Source: Viridibacterium silvisoli (GTDB lineage Bacteria > Pseudomonadota > Gammaproteobacteria > Burkholderiales > Rhodocyclaceae). From it: DNA of 64,000 bases. Made by a program: the position numbers and the translations under genes. The notes below the pieces were generated by a model. The model saw only the letters and a list, made by a program, of their open reading frames with translations, had not been told where the DNA came from and made no database searches. Positions 33,708-43,094 of the stretch are shown piece after piece (position 1 is the stretch's first letter; the number at the start of each line of letters is the position of its first letter). Location of the stretch: assembly GCF_036017035.1 (NCBI RefSeq), contig NZ_JAYXHS010000001.1, forward strand, positions 868,001 to 932,000, written 5' to 3'.

Positions 33708-34862
33708 CTAGCCAGCAAGGTTCTTCGCGATGATGCCGTCGGCAATGCCGTCAGCATCCTTCACCGGCTGGCTCAGGGTCTGCGTCGCGTAGACCGGCGT
33801 GGCAGGCATGGGCGCACCGAGCATGGCACCCTGGCGATCGTGGGTGCCGACAGTAACGGTCGTCGACAGGCCGATGCGCAGTGGATGCTCGACGAGTTCC
33901 TTCGGATCGAGGGCGATGCGTACGGGGACGCGCTGCACGACCTTGATCCAGTTGCCGGAGGCATTCTGCGCGGGCAGCAGCGAGAAGGCGCTGCCGGTGC
34001 CGGCGGACATGCCAACGACCTTGCCGTGGTATTTCACCTTGCTGCCGTAGACGTCGGCTTCGATCTCGGCGGGCTGGCCGGCGCGGATGTTCTGCAGCTC
34101 CGATTCCTTGAAGTTGGCGTCGACCCATAGCTGGTCGAGCGGCACGATGGACATGAGAGCGACACCCGGCGTGACGCGCTGGCCGACCTGCACGCTGCGC
34201 TTGGCGACGTAGCCCGAGACGGGCGCGAGGATGGCGTTGCGGCGCATGGCGAGCCAGGCCTGTACGAAGTCGGCCTTGGCGGCGAGCACGCTGGGGTGCT
34301 GCGCAATGTTGACGCCGCTGAGACCGGCGCGTGAGGCTTCGGCCTGCTTGATGCTGACGGCGAGTGCGGCTTGCGCGTCGGCGACGGCTTGGCGTGCATG
34401 GGCCACGCTCTCGGCGGAGACGGTGTGGTCGGCAGCGAGCGGCGAGCGGCGCGCGAGATCGTCTTCGGCCGTCTGCACGGCGAGGCGTTTGCGCGCGATG
34501 TCCGCCTCATACTGCGAGACGTCGGCGTAGCGGCTGCGCAGCTGGCGCACGGTATTGCCGAGTTTCGCTTCGGCCTGACGCAGGGCGACTTCGGCATCGG
34601 TGCCGTCGAGTCGCACGATCTCGGCGCCGGCGGTGGCCATCTGCGTTTCGTCGGCGCGGATCTCCTGCACGTTGCCGGTGACCTGTGAAGTCAGGGTGAC
34701 GAGATTGCCGCCGACGTAGGCGTTGTCGGTTTCTTCTTCCTGGCTCAGCACGAGACTGTAGTAGATCGCGTAGGCGATGCCGGCGAGGATGAACAGCAGG
34801 GTGATGCCGATCAGGACGATGCGGCGCTTCGCATTTTGCGGAATGGGGTCTGGAGTACTCAT
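33708..34862 (-). CDS. emrA: EmrA/HlyD-type membrane fusion protein
   Basis: 384 residues. One N-terminal membrane helix (about 15-37), then ETDNAYVGGNLVTLTSQVTGNV (barrel-sandwich start), a coiled-coil hairpin (about 85-200) and ILAPVSGYVAKRSVQVGQRV with VDANFKESEL. It joins the inner-membrane pump EmrB to the outer-membrane channel. It is the last gene of the marR-emrB-OMF-emrA operon, 14 bp after the channel gene. Confidence 0.93.
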   Translation of the reverse strand: MSTPDPIPQNAKRRIVLIGITLLFILAGIAYAIYYSLVLSQEEETDNAYVGGNLVTLTSQVTGNVQEIRADETQMATAGAEIVRLDGTDAEVALRQAEAKLGNTVRQLRSRYADVSQYEADIARKRLAVQTAEDDLARRSPLAADHTVSAESVAHARQAVADAQAALAVSIKQAEASRAGLSGVNIAQHPSVLAAKADFVQAWLAMRRNAILAPVSGYVAKRSVQVGQRVTPGVALMSIVPLDQLWVDANFKESELQNIRAGQPAEIEADVYGSKVKYHGKVVGMSAGTGSAFSLLPAQNASGNWIKVVQRVPVRIALDPKELVEHPLRIGLSTTVTVGTHDRQGAMLGAPMPATPVYATQTLSQPVKDADGIADGIIAKNLAG

Positions 34863-34876
34863 GTCGATGCTTTCGC

Positions 34877-36340
34877 TTACCTCGTGGTTTGCGGTGCTGC
34901 GGCCTGTTGCGAGGTTGTGGTGTTGTCAGCAGCGCGATAGCCGCCGCCGAGGGCCTTGATCAGGCTGATCTGCGCCAGCACGGCCTGAGCGCGCAGCTGC
35001 AGGTCCTGGTCATGCTGTTCGAATACTGCGAGCTGCGCGTTGGTAAGGTTGCTGTTGGCGGCCAACCCCTGGTTGAAGCGGGCTTGCGTGCTGCGCTGGT
35101 TGTCGCGCGCGAGACGACTGGCCTCCATCTGCTCGCGCTGCTGCTGCTCGATGCCTTGCACGCTTGCAGCGGCTTGCGCGACATCGCGGATGGCGTTGAT
35201 GACGGACTGGTTGTAGTCCGTGATCAACTCGTTGCGCTGGTCGCGCACGATGCCCAGTTGCGCCTGCAGGGTGTTGCTGTTGAACAGGGGCAGGGTCAGC
35301 GTGGCGCCGATGAAGGGCGTGCGGCTGGTGTACTGCATCAGCTTGTCGAGCGAGAGCGAATCGAGTCCAATCGCACCGGTGAGGCTGATGTCAGGGTAGA
35401 AGGCCGCCTTGCTGACCTCGATGCGGCTCAGTGCCGCTTCGACACGCGCGCGTGCCGCCTGCAGGTCGGGGCGGCGTGCCAGCAGCTCCAGACCCAAGGA
35501 GCTCGGCAAGGTCGCGGTTTCGTCAGGCACAGGACGTGGCGTGATGTCGGCAAGCGCCTTGTTGTCGACGCCGACGAGGGCGCGCAGGGCTTCGCGCTCG
35601 CGCGTGATTTGCGTCTCGATGCCGACACTCTCGCGGTTCAGCGCGTTGAGGTCGCTCTCGGCTTTGCGCTGTTCGTCGCTGGTGGCGAGGCCGTTGGCGA
35701 TGAGCTTCTGCCGGTCGGCGACGAGGGCGCGTTGCGCCACCTTCATCTGCTGCAGGTTGTCGAGGCGCGCCCAGCCTGCCTGCAGGTTGAAGTAGCTCTG
35801 CGCAACGGCGGCGGCGAGGGTCTGCTCGGCCTGCGCGTATTCGGCACGGCGCGCGCTCACCTCGCTGAGGGAGGCGGCGATCTGCGCGCGACGCTTGCCC
35901 CACCAGTCGAAGTCATGCGTGGCCATCAGCTGCAGGTTGTAGTCGCTGAAGTAAGCGCCGCCGATGGGCGCAGGAAACAATCCATTGGAGGAGTAGCGCT
36001 GGCGATTGACGCCGCCCTTGAAGGCGATGTCGTTGCCGTTGTTGGCATTGTCGAGTTGCAGGGACGCCTGCGCGCTGGCGATGCGCGCAGCGGCGACCTG
36101 CAGCGAAGGGCCATCCTGCAGGGCACGCATCATGAGCGCATCGAGTTGCGGGTCATTGAAGCGCGTCCACCACTGCGCGGCAGGCCAGCCTTCGCGCGCC
36201 AGCTTGATGTCGGCAGCGAGCTGGGCGCTGGCGGCGTCGCGCTGCGGCAAGGCATTGCTGTCTTCGGGAATCTGCGCGCAGCCGACAACGGCCAGCACGC
36301 AGAGTGCGACAAGAGAGCGCTTGATGAATGGTTTTGTCAT
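34877..36340 (-). CDS. outer-membrane efflux lipoprotein (NodT/OprM type)
   Basis: 487 residues from ATG 36340. Lipoprotein signal (MTKPFIKRS, lipobox AVVGC with Cys at about 21). Two repeated OEP halves of a TolC-like channel: WWTRFNDPQLDALMMRAL, LELLARRPDLQAARARVEAA and FYPDISLTGAIGLDS. It makes the outer-membrane exit of the efflux pump. Confidence 0.93.
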   Translation of the reverse strand: MTKPFIKRSLVALCVLAVVGCAQIPEDSNALPQRDAASAQLAADIKLAREGWPAAQWWTRFNDPQLDALMMRALQDGPSLQVAAARIASAQASLQLDNANNGNDIAFKGGVNRQRYSSNGLFPAPIGGAYFSDYNLQLMATHDFDWWGKRRAQIAASLSEVSARRAEYAQAEQTLAAAVAQSYFNLQAGWARLDNLQQMKVAQRALVADRQKLIANGLATSDEQRKAESDLNALNRESVGIETQITREREALRALVGVDNKALADITPRPVPDETATLPSSLGLELLARRPDLQAARARVEAALSRIEVSKAAFYPDISLTGAIGLDSLSLDKLMQYTSRTPFIGATLTLPLFNSNTLQAQLGIVRDQRNELITDYNQSVINAIRDVAQAAASVQGIEQQQREQMEASRLARDNQRSTQARFNQGLAANSNLTNAQLAVFEQHDQDLQLRAQAVLAQISLIKALGGGYRAADNTTTSQQAAAPQTTR

Positions 36341-36362
36341 ACAGGTGTTCCGTTTCGGGTGC

Positions 36363-37922
36363 TTATTCCAGGGCCGCATGATCGATCTCGACCGGGCCCT
36401 TCTTCGCCGGCGTCTTGACCAGCAGGAGAAGCGGGATGACGCAGACGGTGAGGATGAGCATCAGCCAGAAGTCGTCGACGTAGGCGATCATCGAGGCCTG
36501 ACGGGTGATCTCCGCATTGAGCGCGGTGATGCTGTCGCCGCTGGCGAAGTTGTAGATCGGTGCGATGCCGGGGTCGTGCAGGGCGACGTTGGCATTGGTG
36601 ACGTGTTCGGCGAGCGAGGCGTGCATCGTCTGCGTGTTGCGCACCAGCAGGGTCTGCACGAGAGCGATGCCGATGGAACTACCGATATTGCGGATCAGGC
36701 TGTAGATGGCCGTGCCCTCGGCGCGCATCTCTGGCGACAGGGTGGCGAAGGTGGCCGCGCTGAGCGGCACGAAGACGAGGCCAAGACCCACGCCCTGGAT
36801 CACGCCGGGCCACACGATATTGCTCGGCGACAGCACCAGCGTGTACTGGCTCATCTGCCATAACGAGAAGGCGGTAATGCCGAAACCGGTAGCCAGCAGG
36901 AGGCGCAGATCCACCTTGCCGACGAGCCGCCCGACGATGAGCATGGCGAACATGGTGCCCAGCCCGCTCGGTGCGGTGACGAGGCCTGCGATCTTCGCCG
37001 GGTAGCCCATCAGGCCTTGCAACATCGTCGGCGTGAGCGCGCGCGTGGCGAACAGCACCATGCCGACGATGAAAATGAACAGCAGGCCGGTGACGTAGTT
37101 GCGGTTCTTCAGCAGGCGGTAGTCGAAGAAGGACTTGCCGGGCGGGCTGAAGGCCGTGTGGGCGATTAAGTATGACAAACTCATCGCCAGCAGGATCGCT
37201 TCGATCCAGGTCTCGCGCGACGCGAACCAGTCATTCTGCTCACCACGGTCAAGCAGCATCTGCAGCGCGCCGATGGCGAGGCTCAGCGTAGCGAAACCGA
37301 ACATGTCGAAGCGCATCTTGCGCGCCGCCGGCACGCCATGGATGTACTTCCAGATGCCATAGAAGGCCAGCGCGCCGACCGGCACATTGATGAAGAACAC
37401 CCAGCGCCAGTTGTAGCTGTCGGTGAGCCAACCGCCCAGCGTGGGCCCGAGGATGGGGCCGATCATCACCCCCATGCCCCACACGGCCATCGCCGAGCCG
37501 TGTTTCTCGCGCGGGTTGATGTCGAGCAGGGTCGCTTGCGACAGCGGCACCAGCGCGGCGCCGAAGATGCCTTGCAGCAGGCGCGCGGCGACGATCTCGC
37601 CGAGTGACATGGAGAGGCCGCACAGTACCGAGGCGACAGTGAAACCGGCGACCGAGGCGAGGAAGATGTTTTTCTGCCCGAAGCGATCGCACAGCCAGCC
37701 GGTGAGTGGCGTGGCGATGGCAGCAGCAACGATGAAGGAGGTGAGCACCCAGGTGATCTGGTCGGCCGAGGCTGACAGGCTGCCCTGCATGTGCGGCAAC
37801 GCGACGTTGGCGATGGTGCCGTCGAGCGCCTGGATGATGGTGGCGAGCATGATCGAGATGGTGATCATGACGCGATTGACGGGCTTTGCTGCGTCGCCAG
37901 TAGCGAGCGCTACATCACTCAT
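36363..37922 (-). CDS. emrB: EmrB/QacA-type (DHA2) drug efflux MFS transporter
   Basis: 519 residues, about 14 membrane helices. DHA2 motifs: ALDGTIANVALPHMQGSL, TPLTGWLCDRFGQKN (motif A), GAALVPLSQATLLDINP and GPILGPTLGGWLTDSYNWRWVFFINVPVG (motif C). Uses the proton gradient to expel drugs through the EmrA/OMF conduit. Its ATG overlaps the marR stop by four bases. Confidence 0.95.
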   Translation of the reverse strand: MSDVALATGDAAKPVNRVMITISIMLATIIQALDGTIANVALPHMQGSLSASADQITWVLTSFIVAAAIATPLTGWLCDRFGQKNIFLASVAGFTVASVLCGLSMSLGEIVAARLLQGIFGAALVPLSQATLLDINPREKHGSAMAVWGMGVMIGPILGPTLGGWLTDSYNWRWVFFINVPVGALAFYGIWKYIHGVPAARKMRFDMFGFATLSLAIGALQMLLDRGEQNDWFASRETWIEAILLAMSLSYLIAHTAFSPPGKSFFDYRLLKNRNYVTGLLFIFIVGMVLFATRALTPTMLQGLMGYPAKIAGLVTAPSGLGTMFAMLIVGRLVGKVDLRLLLATGFGITAFSLWQMSQYTLVLSPSNIVWPGVIQGVGLGLVFVPLSAATFATLSPEMRAEGTAIYSLIRNIGSSIGIALVQTLLVRNTQTMHASLAEHVTNANVALHDPGIAPIYNFASGDSITALNAEITRQASMIAYVDDFWLMLILTVCVIPLLLLVKTPAKKGPVEIDHAALE

Positions 37923-38353
37923 ACGGCTGCGCTCACGACCTGTTCGATGTGTTCAAGCAGCTCGGCTGCGACGCGCAGCGCGTCCGCATCCACGCCCGCC
38001 ATGACTTCCATGCGGAACGCATCCGCCTCCGCCTTGACGCGCGCGTAAGTCTGGTTGCCGGGCTCGGTGAGCACGACGAAGCGCACACGACGATCGCTGG
38101 GTGAGGGCTGACGCTCCAGCAGGCCGCTTTTCACGAGGCGGTCGACCATGGCGACCATGGTCGAGCCCTCGACACCGACGCGCTGCGCCAGCTCGATCTG
38201 CGAGAGCGGCGCCTCGGCCTTGGCAACGATGGCAATGGTCATCCAGCCGGCCTGGCTGAGGCCCAGATCCTTCAGGCGGCGGTCTAGCGCGAGGCGCCAG
38301 ACACGGGTGGTGCTGTGCAGGGCACGCGCAAAACGTTCTTCCAGCGTGGACAT
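37919..38353 (-). CDS. MarR-family repressor of the efflux operon
   Basis: 144 residues. Winged-helix MarR fold (LGLSQAGWMTIAIVAKAEAPLSQIELAQRVGVEGSTMVAMVDRLVKSGLLERQPSPSDRRVRFVVLT). First gene of the operon. A perfect 28-bp palindrome lies 8 bp upstream of its ATG, so autorepression relieved by pump substrates is expected. Confidence 0.93.
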   Translation of the reverse strand: MSTLEERFARALHSTTRVWRLALDRRLKDLGLSQAGWMTIAIVAKAEAPLSQIELAQRVGVEGSTMVAMVDRLVKSGLLERQPSPSDRRVRFVVLTEPGNQTYARVKAEADAFRMEVMAGVDADALRVAAELLEHIEQVVSAAV

Positions 38354-38361
38354 AAACGATC

Positions 38362-38389
38362 TCTAATCATTAGATATCTAATGATTAGA
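38362..38389 (-). promoter_or_regulatory. perfect 28-bp palindrome, probable MarR operator
   Basis: The left half TCTAATCATTAGAT (38362-38375) is exactly mirrored by ATCTAATGATTAGA (38376-38389). Each half itself contains a 9-bp near-palindrome (TAATCATTA and TAATGATTA). It is AT-rich in a GC-rich region and sits just before the marR start, where a repressor would block the promoter. The rest of the 38354-38666 gap holds only the hairpin repeat at 38521. Confidence 0.8.
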
Positions 38390-38520
38390 TCAGAAACGAG
38401 ATCTTGCCCGCAAGCGCCCTGATACCTGAAACGCTCTGGCGACACGGATTTTTGCGATCGCCGAGGGCGGAAAGCCCGGACTGCTAGCTGCGCTTCATCC
38501 GGGCTATGAACCGCACTGCA

Positions 38521-38605
38521 CCGTCATTGCCGCGAAAGCGGGAATCCAGTGGCTTTACCAATGCTTCCAAACGACGCTGGATTCCCGCTTTCGCGGCAAT
38601 GACGG
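38521..38605. repeat. long palindromic repeat with ATTCCC/GGGAAT-type arms, copy A
   Basis: Arms of 29 bp (38521-38549 and 38577-38605) are perfectly complementary. They start CCGTCATTGCCGCGAAAGCG and enclose a 27-nt centre. Each arm holds a smaller near-palindrome around GCGAAAGC. Copy B at 49637 has the same design and a related centre. The sequence resembles the dRS3-type repeat known from Neisseria and relatives. It lies between two leftward genes. Confidence 0.8.
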
Positions 38606-38666
38606 CAAGTTCTGGTCTGCCACGCAACCGGGTCGCGGCAACGCAGGCAGGATCGGGAACGGGCTG

Positions 38667-39122
38667 TCAGAAGTACGTGGTGTGGAACGACGCGCGCGCG
38701 GCCTTGCTGGCACGCTCCCAGGCGAGCTTCGATTCGCCGCGCAGGCCCATGTACTCGGCCTCCATGGCTGCCTCTGCTTCCTCGAAGCTGGCTTGGGGGT
38801 GGCGGATGCGAGCCGCTGCGCCGAGGTGGTAGGCCGGCGCGTAGTCGTCGTAGGCCAGACCGTCTTCGTAATAAGGCTCGCGCGCAAAACGGTCGCGCCA
38901 GTGGCTGTCGACCGGGGTGACGTCGAAGTCCTCGGCGAGCAGGCGCGTCCCTATGCCGCCTACCACCGCGCCCACGGTCGCGCCGGCGATTGCGCCTGCC
39001 GGGCCGGCCGCTACGCCACCGGCCAGCGCACCGGAGGCAAGTCCGCTCGCTGCGCCGATGGCCGTGCCGAGCCGGGCGTCGTGGTGTGCCGTTTCTGCAT
39101 TGCTGGTGTCGTGATGTGCCAT
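38667..39122 (-). CDS. glycine-zipper protein of unknown function
   Basis: 151 residues from ATG 39122 with AGGAG upstream. A His-rich start (MAHHDTSNAETAHHDARLG) is followed by a Gly/Ala-rich zipper (about 17-60; AIGAASGLASGALAGGVAAGP...) that may insert in a membrane, then a soluble acidic region with tyrosines (EPYYEDGLAYDDYAPAYHLG). No signal peptide. Similar proteins are annotated only as hypothetical. Confidence 0.75.
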   Translation of the reverse strand: MAHHDTSNAETAHHDARLGTAIGAASGLASGALAGGVAAGPAGAIAGATVGAVVGGIGTRLLAEDFDVTPVDSHWRDRFAREPYYEDGLAYDDYAPAYHLGAAARIRHPQASFEEAEAAMEAEYMGLRGESKLAWERASKAARASFHTTYF

Positions 39123-39266
39123 GACTGTCTCCTTGTTTGAGCTATACCGTGATAGCAGCACACGACGTGCCGCAGCTTGCTGTGTTTGTTTGCGTACCGA
39201 AGCAGTGGCGCAGCGGTGACAGACTCATCCGCATACAGGCAAGCCGGACCCCACAGGAGAGTGTTC

Positions 39267-39824
39267 ATGATCAAAGTCGCAATCATCATCGGTAGTACCC
39301 GCCCCGGCCGCAACGGTGAGGCCGTTGCCAAATGGGTACATGGCCTCGCCAGCCAGCGCACGGATGCCAGCTACGAGCTGGTCGACCTCCTGGATTTCAA
39401 TCTGCCACTGCTCGACGAACCGGTGCCACCTTCCATGGGCCAGTACTCGAAGGAGCACACGAAGAAGTGGGCCGCGAAGATCGCAGGCTTCGACGCCTTC
39501 ATCTTCGTCACACCCGAGTACAACCACGGCACCTCCGGCGCGCTGAAGAATGCGCTCGACTTCATATATGCCGAATGGAACAACAAGGCCGCCGGCTTCG
39601 TCTCCTACGGCAGCGCCGGCGGCGCACGCGCGGTGGAGCACTTGCGCCTCGTGATGGGTGAACTACAAATAGCGGATGTGCGCGCCCAGGTGATGCTGTC
39701 GCTCTTCACCGACTTCGAGAACTTCAGCGTGTTCAAGCCGGCGGCGCATCACGAGAACAACGTCAAGGCCATGCTCGATCAGGTGGTCGCGTGGGGCGGC
39801 GCCCTGAAATCCCTGCGCGGCTAG
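39267..39824 (+). CDS. NADPH-dependent FMN reductase family protein
   Basis: 185 residues from ATG 39267. Flavodoxin-like fold with IIGSTRPGRNGEAVAKWV (FMN phosphate loop) and VTPEYNHGTSGALKNALDF, the signature of the NAD(P)H-dependent FMN/azo/chromate reductase family. Reduces FMN or quinones with NADPH. Cytoplasmic. The DUF2795 gene follows by 61 bp. Confidence 0.92.
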   Translation: MIKVAIIIGSTRPGRNGEAVAKWVHGLASQRTDASYELVDLLDFNLPLLDEPVPPSMGQYSKEHTKKWAAKIAGFDAFIFVTPEYNHGTSGALKNALDFIYAEWNNKAAGFVSYGSAGGARAVEHLRLVMGELQIADVRAQVMLSLFTDFENFSVFKPAAHHENNVKAMLDQVVAWGGALKSLRG

Positions 39825-39885
39825 CGCCCAACAGAGGACGCCGCGCGCCAGCGCAACACCCGGAGAACCCTGACAAGGAGCACCC

Positions 39886-40086
39886 ATGGGCAGAGCACTC
39901 GCGATCGATATCCAGAAGTACATCAAGGACCTCGACTACCCCGCCACGCGCGACGACGTACTGCGCATGGCGGAAAAATCCGGAGCGGATGAAGAGATGC
40001 GCGAGGCGCTCAAGAGCCTGCCGCGCGTCGATTTCGAAACACCGGCCGAGGTCAGCGCGGCGCTCTCTGCAGAAACCGGAGCCTGA
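39886..40086 (+). CDS. DUF2795 protein
   Basis: 66 residues, AAGGAG before the ATG. The pattern IQKYIKDLDYPATRDDVLRMAEKSGADEEMREALKSLPRVDFETPAEVSAAL is that of DUF2795, small helical stress-type proteins of unknown function. Followed by a hairpin. Confidence 0.85.
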   Translation: MGRALAIDIQKYIKDLDYPATRDDVLRMAEKSGADEEMREALKSLPRVDFETPAEVSAALSAETGA

Positions 40087-40109
40087 GCTCCAGCCGGGGC
40101 CACGACAGC

Positions 40110-40129
40110 CATCCCGCCCACACGGGATG
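40110..40129 (+). terminator. terminator hairpin after the DUF2795 gene
   Basis: CATCCCG (40110-40116) pairs with CGGGATG (40123-40129) around six bases, 23 bp after the stop. No T tract. Confidence 0.45.
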
Positions 40130-40262
40130 ACCAGCTGCGCTCACGCAATGCGTAGCGCACAACGGCAGTTGTACGAAGAGCGCGTTCCAGGCAGGGGCTA
40201 TCTGCAGGTGTAGAGACCGGCAGGGGGTTTAAACTGCGCCGATCCTTGAATCGGGAAGCTCC

Positions 40263-42032
40263 ATGATCCTGCTGTTGCTCGCCTATGCCGGCGGGGTACT
40301 GACCATCCTCAGTCCCTGCATCCTGCCCGTCCTGCCTTTCGTTTTCGCACGCGCCGGTCAGCCGTTCATGCGCAGCAGCCTGCCCCTGCTGCTGGGCATG
40401 GCCATCATGTTCGCGCTGATCGCGACGCTGGCAGCGGTAGGCGGTGGCTGGGCGGTGCAGGTCAATCAGTATGGCCGCGTGCTGGCCATCATCCTGCTCG
40501 GCTTCTTCGGGTTGACGCTGCTGTTCCCGACGCTCTCCGACCGCTTGACGCGGCCGCTGGTGGCGCTCGGCACGCGCCTCTCCGAGCGTTCATCGCAGGC
40601 GACACGTGAGGGTCGCTCCTCCGTCGTGCCTTCGCTATTGCTCGGCTTCGCCACGGGCCTGCTGTGGGCGCCATGCGCAGGCCCTATCCTCGGCCTGATC
40701 CTCACCGGTGCCGCGCTGCAGGGCGCCAACACGCAGACCTCGCTACTGCTGCTCGCCTATGCGCTCGGCGCTGCGACGTCACTGGCGCTGGCGCTGCTGG
40801 TCGGCGGCAAGGTATTCGCGGCGCTCAAGCGCAGCCTCGGCGCCGGCGAGTGGATCCGCCGCGGGCTGGGTGTCGCCGTACTGGCCGGTGTCGTCGCCAT
40901 CGCGCTGGGGCTCGACACGGGCGTGCTGGCGGAGCTGTCGCTGGCGCGCACCAGCAGCATCGAGCAGGCCCTCGTCGCGCGCATCGCGCCGGAAAAGAGC
41001 CCGGAGAGCGCGGGTGGCTCGATGATGATGGCTGCCAAGCCACCTGCAGATGCAGCCCAGGCCCTGCCCGTCGATGGCACGCTGCCCTCCATCGCCGGCG
41101 CGGTGGAATGGCTCAACTCGCCACCGCTCACCAATGAAGCCCTGCGCGGCAAGGTGGTGCTCGTCGACTTCTGGACCTACTCCTGCATTAACTGCTTGCG
41201 CACCCTGCCCTACCTGCGTGCCTGGGCCGACAAGTATCGCGATCAGGGTCTCGTGATCATCGGCGTGCACGCCCCCGAATTCGCCTTCGAGAAAGACATC
41301 GACAACGTGCGCGCTGCCGTGAAGAAACTCGGCATCACCTATCCTGTCGCCATCGACAACAAGTTCGCGCTGTGGCGCGCCTTCGACAACAACTTCTGGC
41401 CCGCGCACTACCTTGCCGATGCGCAGGGTCGCATCCGCCATCGCCACGTCGGCGAAGGTGAATACGAACAGACCGAAGCAGCGATCCAGAAACTGCTGGC
41501 CGAAGCCGGCAACGCAAACGTGAAGCAGGGCTACGTCAACGCCGACACGGAAGGCGTGGGCATGCAGTCGGACTGGAAGAGCGTGCGCTCACCCGAAACC
41601 TACGTCGGCTACGCGCGCGCCGAGAATTTTGTTTCGCGCGGCGGACAGGTGAAGGACCAGGCGCACGTCTATGCGCCCGCAACGGCCTACGCGCTGAACG
41701 ACTGGAGCCTCACCGGCAACTGGAAGGTCGGCAGCGAGAACGCGACCCTCGCCGGTAATGCCGGCAGCATCACCTATCGTTTCAAGGCGCGCGACCTGCA
41801 CCTCGTCCTCGGCCCGGGTGCAGACGGCAAACCGGTGCGCTTCCGCGTACGGCTCGACGGCGCTGCGCCGGGCGCCAGTCATGGCGACGACACCGACAAG
41901 GACGGCGCCGGCACCGTCACTGCACAGCGCCTCTACCAGCTCGTGCGGCAGAGCGGCGACATGAAGGAAATGACATTCGAGATCGAATTCCTCGATCCCG
42001 GTGTGCAGGCCTTCGCATTTACTTTCGGCTGA
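40263..42032 (+). CDS. DipZ-type fusion of CcdA and thioredoxin-like domains
   Basis: 589 residues. CcdA/DsbD membrane domain (about 1-235) with LSPCILPVLPFVFA and WAPCAGPILGL, the two redox-cysteine helices. A periplasmic TlpA-like domain (about 275-420) has the active site TYSCINCLRTLP (CxxC). A C-terminal beta domain (about 430-589) ends the protein, as in DipZ. It moves reducing power across the membrane to periplasmic disulfides, with likely roles in cytochrome c maturation or oxidative repair. The c-type cytochromes of the cbb3 oxidase are possible clients, but not linked by position. Confidence 0.9.
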   Translation: MILLLLAYAGGVLTILSPCILPVLPFVFARAGQPFMRSSLPLLLGMAIMFALIATLAAVGGGWAVQVNQYGRVLAIILLGFFGLTLLFPTLSDRLTRPLVALGTRLSERSSQATREGRSSVVPSLLLGFATGLLWAPCAGPILGLILTGAALQGANTQTSLLLLAYALGAATSLALALLVGGKVFAALKRSLGAGEWIRRGLGVAVLAGVVAIALGLDTGVLAELSLARTSSIEQALVARIAPEKSPESAGGSMMMAAKPPADAAQALPVDGTLPSIAGAVEWLNSPPLTNEALRGKVVLVDFWTYSCINCLRTLPYLRAWADKYRDQGLVIIGVHAPEFAFEKDIDNVRAAVKKLGITYPVAIDNKFALWRAFDNNFWPAHYLADAQGRIRHRHVGEGEYEQTEAAIQKLLAEAGNANVKQGYVNADTEGVGMQSDWKSVRSPETYVGYARAENFVSRGGQVKDQAHVYAPATAYALNDWSLTGNWKVGSENATLAGNAGSITYRFKARDLHLVLGPGADGKPVRFRVRLDGAAPGASHGDDTDKDGAGTVTAQRLYQLVRQSGDMKEMTFEIEFLDPGVQAFAFTFG

Positions 42033-42038
42033 TTCGCG

Positions 42039-43094
42039 ATGAAATTCCTGAAAGCACAACCCGGCGTTCTGGCAGCACTTTGCGCAGCCCTGCTGTTCGG
42101 CGCGGGGACACCACTTGCCAAACAATTGCTGGGCAGCATCAACCCATGGATGCTTGCAGGGCTTCTCTACCTGGGCTCGGGTCTGGGCCTGCTGGCATAC
42201 CGCCAACTCCGCCGCGCGGCGCCCGTGCGGCTGGCGTCAGGCGAATGGCCCTGGCTGGCTGCTGCGATACTTTCAGGTGGCGTCGTCGGGCCGGTGCTGT
42301 TGATGTCCGGCCTGAGCGCAATGCCGGCCGCCAGCGTCTCATTGCTCCTCAACGCGGAAGGCGTGCTGACGGCGCTGCTGGCATGGTTCGTCTTCAAGGA
42401 GAACTTCGATCGCCGCATCGTGCTCGGCATGTTGTCCATCGTTGCCGGGTCGCTGGTGCTGAGCTGGCCCGGCACACTCTCGTGGTCCGGCATGTGGCCC
42501 GCGCTCGCGGTGATCGGCGCCTGTCTGGCGTGGGGGCTGGACAACAATTTCACGCGCAAGGTATCGCTCAATGATGCGACGTGGATCGCAGCCATCAAAG
42601 GCCTGGCCGCTGGCGTCGTCAATCTGCTGCTGGCGGTCCGGCTCGGCGCGGCGCTGCCGCCATGGTCGTCTGCACTCACGGCGATGGCGGTAGGTTTGGG
42701 CGCCTATGGCATCAGCCTGACCTTGTTCGTGGTGGGCTTGCGGCATCTGGGCTCAGCGAGAACGGGCGCCTACTTCTCGGTTGCTCCATTCCTGGGTGCC
42801 GCTTTGTCGATGCTCATGGGAGAGCCGCTGACGATGTCGCTGGCCATTGCAGGTGGGCTCATGGCAGCCGGTGTCGTGCTGCACCTCACGGAGCATCATG
42901 AGCACCTGCATGCACATGAGGCGCTGGCGCACGCGCATCCGCATGTTCATGACGCACATCATCAACACGCACATGCTGAAGAGGACATGCCACAAGGCGA
43001 TGCGCCGCATGTCCACCATCATCGTCACGAACCGATGCGCCACACCCACGCGCATTTTCCCGACGCGCATCACGAGCATACGCACTCCACCTGA
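42039..43094 (+). CDS. EamA/DMT transporter with histidine-rich C-terminal tail
   Basis: 351 residues. Ten membrane helices in two EamA repeats (about 10-285; LLFGAGTPLAKQLLG and WGLDNNFTRKVSLND), then a cytosolic-type tail of about 65 residues (from LTEHHEHLHAHEALAHAHPH) with more than 25 histidines and several Asp/Glu. Such tails bind Ni, Co or Zn. The gene starts 6 bp after the DipZ-type gene and is probably co-transcribed. Metal transport or metal-gated export is inferred. Confidence 0.88.
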   Translation: MKFLKAQPGVLAALCAALLFGAGTPLAKQLLGSINPWMLAGLLYLGSGLGLLAYRQLRRAAPVRLASGEWPWLAAAILSGGVVGPVLLMSGLSAMPAASVSLLLNAEGVLTALLAWFVFKENFDRRIVLGMLSIVAGSLVLSWPGTLSWSGMWPALAVIGACLAWGLDNNFTRKVSLNDATWIAAIKGLAAGVVNLLLAVRLGAALPPWSSALTAMAVGLGAYGISLTLFVVGLRHLGSARTGAYFSVAPFLGAALSMLMGEPLTMSLAIAGGLMAAGVVLHLTEHHEHLHAHEALAHAHPHVHDAHHQHAHAEEDMPQGDAPHVHHHRHEPMRHTHAHFPDAHHEHTHST

